A stretch of DNA of 64,000 bases from Cladobotryum mycophilum (Eukaryota > Ascomycota > Sordariomycetes > Hypocreales > Hypocreaceae): the NCBI GenBank assembly GCA_036429605.1, contig JAVFKD010000002.1, positions 2,418,001 to 2,482,000 of the forward strand, given 5' to 3'. The translations under genes were made by a program, and so were the position numbers. Each line of letters opens with the position of its first letter. Position 1 is the first letter of the stretch. The notes beneath the pieces were generated by a model. That model made no database searches. It saw only the letters and a program-made list of their open reading frames with translations, and had not been told where the DNA came from. Below, one piece after another: positions 1 through 11,883 of the stretch.

Positions 1-1
1 G

Positions 2-2240
2 TACCGCGATGCGGCGATATCCATGGCCAAGTTGCAATCGGCGGGAAAGTCAGAAGAGGAACTACAGCACGATCACGCCGCCAGGGAAGCCGAAACGGAG
101 AGAAGAATCATGGAGAAGAAATGCGAGCAACTTTCACGAGAACTTGTCGACCTGGAGAAGAGGCTACTGGTTCCTCAGCGGCGTCTGCTTTACCACACCG
201 CAGGTATCCTGCAACTAACTCACAAGGTGTCAAAACGCAAGGCGCAACAGGCCAACGGACAAATCAACCACGGCGTCCCAAGTAGTCCCGAGAGCCTCTA
301 CACATTATCACACAGCAGAGACAGCCTCGCCTTCCCCGGGGACGAAAATTACTTTGAGGATCCTGGTGTGTATCAACTAGATCCTCTTGAAATCAGGCAG
401 CCTCCGAAAAGCACCATCGAAATCCCTCTCAGATCCCCCGTGCGCGACCAGACAAGCCAGCTTCGTGCAGAGATGGATGGCATGAAGGAAGAAAATGCGC
501 AACTTGTCGGCCTCATGTCAGAAATGGAGAAAAAACTAAAGACTCTGAACCTGTCACTTCGGGACACCATTATCAGATTTAATCCCGAGATCAACAGTGG
601 TTACCTAGAGCCTCCTCATCCATCCCCCTCGAACGGACCAAAACCTGGCGACTTGCTGCGGTATCAGATTGATTATTTGGAAAGTGGACTTGTGGCTGTG
701 CAAGCAGAACAGGATTCGTTCAATGGTACTGTTAGCACTGGGGGCAGCAGTGATCAGATTGAGCCGGTCTTAATTAGTCTTTGGAACAAGATTCAGGCTG
801 GCTTTGCCGAAACCAAGCAACGGAATGAGGAGCGCCGGAAGCACCGTGCTGAGAGGGGACTTGCGGATGTAGATGAATCCGATGATGATGTATTCGATGT
901 TTCGGAAGCATACAGCTTGGCTGCCTTTTCAAGGAGGGTCGATTGGCTCTATCATCAGAGCTCCACCCTAAAGGACCAAAAATCTGTGCTTAAGAGGCAG
1001 ATTAAGCAGCAACGAGAATTAAACAACAAGACGGACGCCGAAAAGGACGAAGAGATGGAAAGGAGGCAGGAGGAACTCGAACAGACTCGCCTACTACTCG
1101 ACCGAGCTGAAAAGGACGCCATGGACGCTCAGACGATGCTTTCAGATGCCTTGCAGGACCTTGAACAAGCCAGAGCGACTGCTGGGTCAGCTGGTGCCGC
1201 TGATGCCGCCGAGGAAGAACTCCAGGCACGTAGCGTGAGGATAGAATCTTTGGAAGCCGAGGTTCGGGCACGCAGCACAAGGATAGAGTCCCTCGAGGCT
1301 GAGGTACAAGCACGCAGCGCCAGGATAGAGTCTCTTGAGGGAGAAATTCAAGCACGAAGCGTCCGGATTGAATCTCTCGAGGCCGAAATCGAGGCCCGCA
1401 GTGTCAAGATAAAGGCGTTCGAGACAAAGGTTGCCGGGCTGGAATCCGAACATGGCAACTCTGGGCCAAAGGTCACAGAACTGAACTCCCGACTCGATGA
1501 GGCTACAAGGGACAGGGAAAGAGCCGAGGAGACTGCCAGAGCCTTGCAACAAGAGATAGAATACAACAAGGCAGATCTGTCGACCAAGGATAAGGAACTT
1601 GCTCAGAGAGAAGAAGAGATGGAACAGCTGAACATGACGATTGCGGAACTCAAGACCGAAGTCACGATTGCTAGAGCAGAACTGGACGGTGCTTATGGAA
1701 CCCGGGCAGAACGCGCGGCAGACGTGGCAGCCCTCAAGAACAATGCCGAGCTTGTCAAGCTGAGAAATCATGTGGAGAGACTTAAGAAGGAACTGGCAGG
1801 AACGGTGGCAGATCTAGAAGCCATCACCAAGGAAACGATAGGAGCAGAACGCGAGAAGATAGATCTCGAACACAAATTGGATGAGGCCATGCTAGACAAG
1901 GCCGCCGTGGATGCCGACCTCCACAGAGCTAGAGACCAAGTTGCTAAGCTTCAGGAAGAGCTTGACAGCGAGCGTTTCAAGGTGGTTCCTGGTCAAGGCG
2001 GCACATCAAGACTTGGTGCTGGTGCATCTATGCTCAGCGAGCAGTTTAGGTCGACGATGAGAGAGGAGCGAAAGAAGTTCCAGGAGGACATCAGAGTAAG
2101 TCAAACCACTCGGCACACAACCAGTGCAGTGCTAACACCCCATGCAGGAGGAACGAACAAAGGTCCGAAGATTAGAGGAAGAGCTCAACCGTCTCAAGAG
2201 GAGTCAGGGGCACGGGAAAAGTCCACTGAGCACCCGCTAA
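2..2240 (+). CDS. Uds1-domain coiled-coil protein, 5' end cut by window
   Basis: The frame is open from the first bases, so the gene starts upstream and only its C-terminal ~728 residues are seen. Near the start is a block with LEKRLLVPQRRLLYHTAGIL, which resembles the 'up-regulated during septation' (Uds1) domain of fungal septation proteins. The rest is mostly charged coiled coil (about 1.0–2.1 kb) containing five tandem 14-residue units (1226–1435). One intron is inferred at 2096–2147: GTAAGT donor, GCTAAC branch site, CAG acceptor, phase 0. Splicing gives a short coiled-coil tail ending in TAA at 2240, whereas read-through would give an unrelated proline/serine-rich tail. A structural role at septa or cell tips is inferred from the family. 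The gene converges with the next one on the minus strand. Confidence 0.7.
1226..1435 (+). repeat. Five tandem 42-bp units coding 14-residue coiled-coil repeats
   Basis: Five consecutive 42-bp units each encode a variant of ARSxRIESLEAEVx (two heptads). The first four are nearly identical in protein but differ at synonymous sites; the fifth is diverged (ARSVKIKAFE...). Unit length is exactly two heptads, so copy-number change would keep the coiled-coil register. Confidence 0.9.
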
Positions 2241-4458
2241 ACCAGCTTTCGTCTATACGACTGGCGAAGCCGCACACCACCTCTTTTCCCCCTTCTCCTT
2301 GTCGAAACGATTATTGATGTTCTGGCGTGTTTATCAACTCTTTGCTATCTTATTCAATTTTGTATATTACAAGCCCCGTCCCGCTTTGTACGCTTTTGGG
2401 TTTCCATCTTCTTTTGCATGAATGACTGGGGTCGTCTTGGGTTATCAGCCACTCAGGTAATGGCAGAAACCTTCCTTCAGACGTTCCCCCGTCAGCTTTC
2501 ATCATATCTCTCTTATTCATCTCCTTTGTTTCCTCGCTCTGTCTCTCTCAGGATAGATTTTGTACACGGTATATATGATACATACCATATCAAAAAAGAA
2601 AAGAAAAAAGGTTGGCCGGTTCCTTTTTTTGGATTAGGGGGAGGGAGTAACTAAAGCAAGCATTGGGATTTGGTTATTTGGGAACAACATACTCCTTGTT
2701 GTTTTTGTGTATTATGTTGGGTCTTTTTTGATAGAGAGGAGTTGGAGAGAGAGACTCTTCTGGTTTGAATCATCATGGAGAGAGGAGTTTTTTGTGTTGT
2801 CTTTTGTCTTTGTTTTTGTGTGTTTTTTTTGTGTATGTTTAACTAGTTGTTGCATATTAGCATATAGGAATCTAGTTTTGGCTGGCACATTTTCACCACT
2901 GTGTTTTTCTATTTTTCGTGTGCAAGTTGGGTGGTGTATATGATGCCTGTTGAGCTCCGAGATAGACAGATTGGTGGTGTTGGTGGCGTTACACGATGGG
3001 TGTTTCCAACACAAACCCACACGGGAACGAACAAGTCATTCTTTGATACGAGATGAGAGAGACTCCACATGACCAATACAAACAAACAATTAATCAATTA
3101 ATCAATCAAAACTCTCACGTACATGTCCCAACCATCTCGCCCCCATCATCATACAGGGGAACATCCAAAACACCCCACCAACCTCAGCCACCATGACTTA
3201 CAAATGTATAACCAGGGGGCATTCAATCTTCCAAAGTTGATAATACGTCCCAAAACTTCGCATCACGGCCACACCCCCTCCCCCACCTTACCCTTCCAAG
3301 ACACACCCTTCATTGAAACAGAGGTCTTTTCTTCCCCCCTCTCCCCCATCTTTCTCGAAATACGTGTGTGGGTAATATCCCGACCATACCTTACCAACCT
3401 CGAGTCATATTCATAATGTACATGATATTGATGGCGTGTTCGGGGAATCCATCCTGTCATTCCTGAAACCAAGGCTTCCCCATTTATAAGCTGCAAAGGA
3501 ATGTCACTACTTTGTAGGCATGACTCGCCACTCTCTCTCAAGACCGAGCATTCCATTCCAGCTGGGGTGATGCATGTTTTCCTTCATGCCAAAAACCACA
3601 TTGAGACAACTCATTAATAGATACGCGCATAAATCACTTCACAACAGGGCACGATTTGGGGGGATATCGAGTTAGAAACGGACTGGTTCTTGTGATGATT
3701 GCGAGGATGGTGAGATCATAGTATACAGTACTCAAAAAAGTCGCTCCCTGTCTTATCCTGTGCGAACGTTCCTCCCCTCTATAGTAGCCCAAATAGAGCG
3801 CAAAATGCCAATCTTACAATGCAAAAAAACAGTCAGATCGGCCGACTTCTACTCCCATCGAAACTTTGTCCAACTCTGTGCCCGTGTCTGTGGCCCGAAA
3901 CGCCGTCCACCCTGCCCCCTGTCAAAAACGAATAGAGAGAAAAGGAAACTAGATGACAGGTATGAAGGTAGAACCAGAATTCAGCTGGATTAAAATGATA
4001 AGAAGCAGGGTAAAGCCACGCCAATCTTAATGTAGAAAAGAGCTCATATGCAGACGCCAAATAATGGTAACCCGGACCTCCCTTTTGCTCACAATAGTCT
4101 AGCTCAACTAGAAATCAGTTCTAGTGGCTCCGGGGATTTGTTGCTGTTGTTGTTCTTGTTGTTCTTGCTGTTGTTGTAATGCAGTATGTCGAAGAGGAAA
4201 AAGAGAGTGCTGCAAGAGTCGACCAGCCATACCAGCTGAGAAGGTCATACGCTGGCCGGTGCATGATTATAACGGGTAGTGATTTTGTGGATAGATTAGT
4301 TTCTTGTAGGCAAAAAAGGAGAGAAGTCGATGGGAAACGAAGTTAGGCCCGTATCAAGGTTGACGTGAAGGAAAAAAGAAAGAAAAAGTAAAGTGAATGG
4401 TGTGCTGTATGAGGGGTATCAATGCCAGTGAGAAGTGATGAGAATTGAGGTTTGTTTT
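2241..4458. other. Convergent intergenic region, no gene seen
   Basis: This holds the 3' flanks of the Uds1-type gene (+) and the Sok1-like gene (-). It has T/G-rich tracts at about 2580–2900 and a TTG/CTG trinucleotide run at 4138–4177. Short open frames have low-complexity or shadow-like translations and no recognisable domain. Confidence 0.6.
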
Positions 4459-6363
4459 TTAAATGTTCATGGCAACATCGTCTGTTGGAACATTCTCAAG
4501 GTCAGGGGCATAAGCCAATTGCGACCAGACCCTCCAATGCAGGATACCCAGATGTGCGAGTCTTGTGGCCACATCTTCAATGCTGCCCTCATCAAAATGA
4601 TCGCGCATGGAGGTTTCCATATCCCTCTCTCGGCCAGATTGACTGTTCTGAACCCGACTGCCAGTGGCAACCGAGAACAAAGCCACGCCCGAAAGGCCCT
4701 TAAATTCTCTTACGCGGCTTCCCAACTCAGATATCAAACGAGCGTGAAAAGATCGCTCAGCCTCCTGAAAGAAAGTCGAGTCCGCTCTGAAGAGACTGCT
4801 CGCCAACTTGTCCTCAAATGCCGGTAGCATTTCCATTGGCGCATTAGTAAAGCGGAAGATTTGCAAAGCCATGGACGGAGCAATGACTTGCCATCGCGAT
4901 GACTGACGGCCGCTGGAAGGCGATGACTGGAGCAGAGCCACAAGCGAACTGTGGACATTTCGTGCCTTTGCTCGTGACTCGTGATCAGGAGCAACGTACG
5001 AGGGAAGAACGAATGAAGACCTGGGGGAAGAGGAGGCGGATCCAGCCGAACTGAAGACGAGGCTCGATGGCCTGGAGGAAGTTGGCGGAGTATTGAAGTC
5101 AAAAGTGCCAGAAGATATAGACTCCATCGACGGCTTGGGACTTAGGAGGGAGCTAGTTGGGTTGTATCGAGCTACACGCTCTAGGTCTTCATACATTCGC
5201 ATGCAGATTTCCAGATTGATAGCATCGAGAACATCAGCTCTCAGTTTTAATATCCTCTCCTCGTCAAACAAAAATGTGCTCGGTACTCGCTGGTCCGCAG
5301 CTGAAGGGAGGATTAGCCGAGACATGGCTTCAAAGAACACACCCATATCACCAAAGGTATGCGTAGAATGTTCGCCAGCATATCTCTGCTCTGCATCTCG
5401 GTACCATTGCTTCGCCACGGTGATGTCCACTTTGCCAGATTCCATCTTTTTGTAGAAGAACTTTTGCTCAAAATGGGTTGTGTCTTCAATCAGAACAGGT
5501 CGCAAGCATCGGATCTGATGATTAGCGACATCCAATTTCATCGCTTCCAGCACGCTGAGGAGACTTCGCATTCCCGTAACCAGCTCGTCGAGGTCTGCAT
5601 TTCGGTTGCCGTTGCTGAGTTGGGAATACATGGTATCGACCCAGTCGTCACGCATGGGTGCGCAGTGTGACTTGAGCACTTGTGAGAGCCAAAGGGCCAG
5701 CTTCTCCAAATCAGCAACACCCTTGTGAAACTGCTGCATCAGCAACTCAACATTCAAGCCTTCATCCAAGAATTGTCTGTCGCGCTGGGGAACCAGCGTC
5801 TGTATGATTTCCTTGACAGCCTTGAGTAACAGCGGCAGTGTCCAGTCGTCGTTTTCTCCATGGTTTGCATAGAAAGTCGGCCTATCCAAAATGAATTCCG
5901 ATAACTCCTTCTTAAGGGCTCTCCAGAATTGATTTGCCCTCTCCTGCTTCTTGCGGCCCTTCTCGCCGTCCAAATTCGGTCGAAAATGAAGTTCGGGGTC
6001 GTAATTAATGTCATGTCGTAACTTGGGGTTGTGAATGATTTTTGACACATCAAGCTCACTGAGAGTAGCTCTTGTGACGGGAGGTTCTACCGGCCAAGAT
6101 TGAGGTACGGATGGCGCGCTTGAGGAAGAGCTGGCGGCTGATTCAGATGTAGATGTGGACATTGTTGAGCGGCTAGAAGGTGCTCGCGATAAAGGCGTAG
6201 ATCTTCGGGATGTGACTCGAGGTTCAGCTTGGAAGCGTCTATGGGACTCCTGTGCAGTCTCTTGGACAGTCTCTGCGTCTTGTGTCGGTGGCTGTATCTG
6301 GACCTCGGGCTCTTGTATTGTTGCTTCAGATTCAGCGTTGGGGCATCGAGATGAAGTTGACAA
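4459..6363 (-). CDS. SOK1: Tcp11-family protein, Sok1-like
   Basis: A single uninterrupted exon encodes 634 residues. The first ~95 residues are Ser/Thr/Pro-rich and look disordered. From about residue 105 a helical region begins with HDINYDPELHFRPN and continues through WRALKKELSEFI and PLLLKAVKEIIQTLVP, which resembles the T-complex protein 11 domain. In budding yeast the family member is Sok1, a high-copy suppressor of protein kinase A loss, so a link to cAMP/PKA signalling is inferred from the family only. A Ser-rich insertion near residues 415–470 separates the two halves of the domain. The start is the first ATG of the long frame at 6363. The protein ends VPTDDVAMNI. Upstream lies a 13.3 kb region shared head-to-head with TAF13. 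Confidence 0.75.
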   Translation of the reverse strand: MSTSSRCPNAESEATIQEPEVQIQPPTQDAETVQETAQESHRRFQAEPRVTSRRSTPLSRAPSSRSTMSTSTSESAASSSSSAPSVPQSWPVEPPVTRATLSELDVSKIIHNPKLRHDINYDPELHFRPNLDGEKGRKKQERANQFWRALKKELSEFILDRPTFYANHGENDDWTLPLLLKAVKEIIQTLVPQRDRQFLDEGLNVELLMQQFHKGVADLEKLALWLSQVLKSHCAPMRDDWVDTMYSQLSNGNRNADLDELVTGMRSLLSVLEAMKLDVANHQIRCLRPVLIEDTTHFEQKFFYKKMESGKVDITVAKQWYRDAEQRYAGEHSTHTFGDMGVFFEAMSRLILPSAADQRVPSTFLFDEERILKLRADVLDAINLEICMRMYEDLERVARYNPTSSLLSPKPSMESISSGTFDFNTPPTSSRPSSLVFSSAGSASSSPRSSFVLPSYVAPDHESRAKARNVHSSLVALLQSSPSSGRQSSRWQVIAPSMALQIFRFTNAPMEMLPAFEDKLASSLFRADSTFFQEAERSFHARLISELGSRVREFKGLSGVALFSVATGSRVQNSQSGRERDMETSMRDHFDEGSIEDVATRLAHLGILHWRVWSQLAYAPDLENVPTDDVAMNI

Positions 6364-7630
6364 GTTCCTCCTTGACCGCTCCAGTGAGCCAGCGCCCCCT
6401 GTTCAGGCATCATGTTGGCGATATTATGTGAATACGGCTTCCAAAATCGAATAGCAGTGACGAAGAGAAAGTCGATGGAGTGATTCACCGATGGTACGGG
6501 TGTGTCGAGACGTGAGAATATGCGGTTATGGGCGTAAGGATTAGATTCCCAGGCTATTCATGAACCTTTTGTCTGGCTACACAGAAATGCAGTTAGTAAC
6601 GAAAACGGCCATGAAGCAATAACACAAACATGAGAGGTGCAACAAAAGTCAATCACGAGAGACGGCACGGCGCAGTGTAAGTCGGCTATTCAAGGGTTCC
6701 ATTCATCGGTTTGTGGCAGCCGAGTATAATAGAACAATGGCAGCCTCCCCCGAAAGCTCGTACAGTTGCCAGTGTCCCATTCATGTAGGAAGACGCAAGA
6801 CGTAATAGTACGGTTTGCTGTGCTTATACGTACAGCAGGCGGGTAGTTGCTTGTTCAGCAGCAGGTTATATATTATAGTCGCCAATGAGGGTCGTGGTCC
6901 GCGGGAAGAAGATTTTTGTGACTGGTATTTGGTGGTCGTCGAAGCTCGCGAGAATCGGTCGATAGTGATGCGTGAGATGTGATCAAATAACGAGACGCAA
7001 CAGGTATGGGAGGGAGCGTTGCAGGCGGCAAGCTACTTTGGAAACGGGTGCGGAAAGACAAACTCAACAGGCAGACTGAGAGAGTGTGTGTGTATGAGAG
7101 AGAGAAAACACTTCTATTGAGCACAAGAAAGGTGAACGCGTATTCAGAAAAAAGGGAACGACGAGGCAATTCAGAGATTAAACAAAAAAGAGAGAGGAAA
7201 AAAGGAGGGACTGGAAACACCCGGGATGAAGGGGTGGGTTAGATATGTATACAGCAAGTAGTATTACAGAGAGGCATGATAGGTAGGAAAATGCAGGAAG
7301 GAGCAGCCGGGAAAAGAGAGAGGCTTCTAGCTACTGCAGGAAAGGGAAAAAAATGGCAACGACAGGAAAAAAGGAGCGAAGGCGAGACCCTGAACGGAGC
7401 CCCGGGTCACTAACTGACTAACACCACCTGCAGACCAGACGCAGACTTGGTCTTGGACTTGGTCTTGGTGGTGGAGGGATAAAGTGGGCGTGGGTTACAT
7501 ACAAAAAAGAGAGGGCTCCATAATAAGATACATTGGATTGAATTGGATTTTTAGCGCATGCCGTAGTCCAAGTGTACCAAAGCAAGGTAGGGGGTACATG
7601 GTACATGCTCAAGTGCTGAGGAGGGAGTGC

Positions 7631-7685
7631 CACCACCACCACTACCACTACCACTACCACTACCACTACCACCACTACCCACCAC
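7631..7685. repeat. ACCACT-type microsatellite
   Basis: Interrupted tandem CAC/ACCACT units. Their translation gives a His/Tyr-rich frame on one strand and a poly-Val frame on the other; both are artefacts of the repeat. Confidence 0.9.
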
Positions 7686-7915
7686 CCACCAACCCACGCC
7701 AGCTTAGGTGGTTTTGGCATTTCTTAGTGATTTTTTTTTTTTCAAAGGGAGCAAAGTAAATTGGGGAGGGGGAGGGAGGTACCTAGTAGGTACATTAGTC
7801 CCGAAGTACTGGGGCAAAATGGGGCCACCGGGGTGGGCAGGTGAGGGCGAAGGAGGTTGCCTCATCAGGCAGGGGTGAATTGAAGGGTGAGTGCCCACCT
7901 CACCTCCACTGTCAA

Positions 7916-7988
7916 GTCAGTCAGTCACTCAGTCAGTCAGTCAGTCCGTAATACATGCTATTATGTGTAAGTGCGTGTGCGTGCGTGC

Positions 7989-8024
<36 letters not shown>
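7916..8024. repeat. CAGT and GT/GTGC microsatellites
   Basis: TCAG tetranucleotide units (7916–7947) are followed within 25 bp by a GTGC/GT alternating run (7971–8024). The long alternating purine–pyrimidine run could form Z-DNA, as an inference. Confidence 0.9.
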
Positions 8025-8025
<1 letters not shown>

Positions 8026-11000
8026 AGTGTGCCAGCCAGCTCAGTTGAGTTCAGTTCAGTGCGAGCGTAAGGGCGAGAGAGTGTGATGTGTGTGAGTGTC
8101 TGTGAAGCACTCAGTCAATGGAAGGGGGTACCTGGTACTCTATTCTCCATAGCGGTGCGGGTGCACAACGGGGGGTCTGGTACCACGTCGAAGCTGTCCA
8201 TCACATTGCAATATCCCCAGTGCAATCAACCAAGCAATCTTCAAGTCGTTCATTCAGCAGTGTTGGTCGTCAGAAATGTGAAGAGATAATATCAGCCGTT
8301 GGGCACTGGGGCCCGCAGATTGCGATATGGGGTACTTTGGTTGGTACCAGGTAGTAGTAGAATATCTGCCACAGAGCACGTCGGGGCATGTCTTGTGGCT
8401 CATGATGCGACAACAATAACAACAGATACTGCTTCTTCTCCTGCTGCTTCTGCTGCTGCTGCAGTAGCACCCTCAACCTTGAAGCCAACGATGCTGCTCC
8501 CTCTGTCCCCTACATAATAATAAAAGAGCCATCGTGAGTTAGAGGGCAGGGCAGGACAGGACAGGGCAAGGTAGTGGACGGAAGGAGACTCATACAGCAG
8601 GCGTGTGTGGCCATCCCTCGACCATGCCACCTGAAAGCACGTTGCATTTTGTCGCAATCTCACCATGCATCAGGCATTTAGGCACGTCCGGGCGCGCTGG
8701 ACATTGCTCAGGCCACAGCCAGAATCGTGGTACCTTGTTGCCCTTCCTTGAGTTGGAGTTGGGGCCCCCTCTGTGAGAATGCAAGTTGGGCCCCAGTTAG
8801 CGTGGGGGAGGGAACTTTTCACCTTACATGTAGTCTATGTACTTTTGGGGCAGCACGAGACTTGGATTGTTGTGTGCCCAGTGTGGCTGACAAGCAAAGA
8901 GACTGGCATGGAGATGCATCGATAGGATGCTGGAATTGGCATGGATGAACTTTTTTTTGTTAGGAGGACCTGGGCGTGTGGATTTTTACGCGGGTTGCCC
9001 TTGCATGTCTCTGCTGCAAGCCACGCCGTGCTCCAGATCAGGAAGCGGTTTGAGCGGGTCGAGGTTAGAGATGGATGGAAAGGGAAAAAGAAGACGAAAC
9101 ATTGATTTGATACGGATGGATGGATGGGCATGGGTGGCCATGGGTGGCCATGACTAAGGGAAAACGGAGCAAACAGTGGTGTGGGTGGTCCATTAGTTTG
9201 GTTTTATTCAATATGTTTTATTAACCAAGCTATTACTTGTAGTACCTGCAAGTAGTATCTATTTGTTTACGGACAGAATGAATGAATTGATTAATTGATT
9301 AATTATACATACGACTCTTCATGGCTCTGCTCACTTGGTTTCACTCATTGTTGTCCTTGTCGGGATGAGCCACAATATTCTACTACGAGTACTTGTAATA
9401 CATACAAGCGAGTACATACCTCCTACCAACCGATGCTTGCTTGCTTGCTCACGCCCCCGTTCAGCACTCCTCCGAAGACGCAATAGTGCATGCCGGCTGA
9501 GGTTGCAGTATTGGATTGGATCCATGGATGTACGGTTTCGGTCGCCATCCGGACGCTACTATCGAGTAGTGGGTTTTGTCGAGGGTAGTTTCACGGTAGC
9601 TTAAATATCATGTTGCCACGTAAGGAGTACAAGTAATAAAGGTTCAACCAAGGCAAGCATCTGGCGCCCTGTCTCTTTTTAAACACGCATCGTCTTTGTC
9701 TTTGCTGTTGTTGTCTTTGAGGCATGTTTAAAAAGCAGGTCATCTCCATAGTTAGACATTGATAAAGGTTTGTGCAAGACAAAGACGGCACGGCATGGCA
9801 TGGGCATGCGTCTCAACAAAAAAAGGAAAATGAAAGAAAGAAATTTCACATAACCCATGACAATCAATACAATACCAAAGCAAACTTACAGAAGACGGGC
9901 ATGCATACCTATGGGACGACGACGACAATGATGACAACTGTTCCACACAAGCCTGCAATTGTCCACTGCCACTCTTCCTTCTCTAAGCTTCTTCGGTGAA
10001 CTGCGATAGCCCCTCGTATTTGGTAAGTTGCTGATGATAGCTGCGCCGAGGCCTGCGTTAGTTTGCAGCTCCGACGGACATCCAGCCCAGAGAAAAGGGA
10101 GGACTGCACACAGCCATCGATGCGCGCTGACACACACACACAAAGGAAAACCGAGAGAGAGAGAGAGAAGGAGAGAGAAATAAGGCAGAGAGGCACAGAC
10201 GACGCCGCTGAGCATTTTCAGAGGCGCTCTAGTTTTTGCCTGTTGTAGTCTGTTGCCGCAAGATTGGGCGCCACCGAGTTGCAGCAGTGCAACGACTCGT
10301 TGGTAATGGACGGCATACGAAGCAACATTTATTTTATTTTTCTTCTCCTCCTCCTCCTTCCTCCTCCCCTCCTCCTCCTCAATGCTGCCGCACGTGAACC
10401 TCCACCTTGGTGTCTCTCCGGTCTGTTGGCTGCAGCGATTGGCGCTGAATCAATGGGTTCAGAAGGTGAGCAGCTGGTCGACGCCGGCCATTCAACGCCG
10501 CTATCGCCACCCGCTCTGACATGCGTTTGCGTACTGCGTTGCCTTGGCACGGGCTGGTCAAAAACATGTAGGGTATCATTTATGACTCTTTTTTTGTTTT
10601 GTTTTGTTTTGCCATGCTATAAATGTATGAAGTTGCAGCGGCGTACCTACAGGCGGGAACTCAATCACCAACCGGCGTTGCAGTGAAAGAGGATATTTTT
10701 GGTCAACCCTTGCAGAGTACAGATCATCGTCACATGAGATGGATAGTCAACATAGTCCATGTAGTCCATCCATGTATGCTGTATGCACAAGTAAGGGAGA
10801 AGAAGAAAAATAAAATAAAGAAATATTGGACGGAGGGTCGCTCCGTTATCCAAACGGTGGAAGATTTATCAGCCGGGCTATCAACGCCAGGACGGATTAC
10901 CCCGTTTACGCTACTGTACGGAGTACGGAGTGCTGTTATTACTACTAGGAGGTACCTAAACCATGTACCGAAAAAGTACCTTCTAGTTTCACTTACGCCT

Positions 11001-11847
11001 ATCAGGCTTGTACCTGAATCCGTTCCTTTCCAGGGGAGCCACTATGGCGTCGATCCAGGGCGATAGGCTCCCTTTGCCTGCCCAGACAAGGAAAGACGCT
11101 ATACAGACTCCGACTGCCAATTGGATGGCGTTCCTGATGGTGCGAGGGAGCCACCTGGACCCTTAGACCGCACCAGCCAGCTGGGACCGATTACTACAGA
11201 ACAGGTCGAGAAGAGAGACAAAGAGGCCAAAAACGAACGGGGACTGGAGAAGGAAGGAGAGGGAAAGCCAAGAAAGGGAGGCAGCCATCAAACAATCCTC
11301 CCGAAAGGAAAGTGCCTTCCGTGTACTCCGTAGGGAAGGAAGGAAGGAAGGGGGAAAAAGTGGACACGACAAGTGACTCCGTACTCTGTACATACTTGCG
11401 CATTTCAGATTCGTCCAAGTTACTTGTATGAAGGGGGCTTTTCGTGTCTTCTTCATCAACATGCTACTGCTCAGGGTCAGGGTGTCCTCGGACTCGGCTT
11501 TTCCTTTTTCTTTCTTTCTTTCTTTTTTTGCTATTTCTTTTTTTCCTTTTGTTTTTGACTTCCCCTGGCTATTGATGAATCGGCCCAGGAAAAAGCAGAC
11601 CTCTTGCAGAAGTTGGTGACCGGGGGTGGGAAGCCAAAAACTGGGGTGACATTCCTATGCCATTGCAAAGACAGGAAAAAGAAACAAAAGGTGAGAATCT
11701 GTCACCCCAAAGCTCAACACTGACCACGATAGTTTATTATTATCCCACCCACCTTTTCGGCATGCCAATACCAATGCAGCCCATCTGCACTTCGATATGA
11801 CATGTATTACGGCCTAGACGAGGAGGGGGAGGCGTGAGTGGGCGATT

Positions 11848-11883
11848 GTGAAAGAGTGAGTGAAAGAGTGAGTGAAAGAGTGA
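11848..11883. repeat. Three perfect copies of a 12-bp unit
   Basis: GTGAAAGAGTGA occurs three times head to tail without a mismatch. Confidence 0.9.

Noticed and set aside
7484..7759. Open frame rich in His/Tyr
   Set aside because: It is a translation of the ACCACT microsatellite, with a poly-Val frame on the other strand.
10264..10686. 140-codon plus-strand frame with a hydrophobic N-terminal stretch like a signal peptide
   Set aside because: The Leu/Pro run is a translated CTC repeat and the rest shows no domain.
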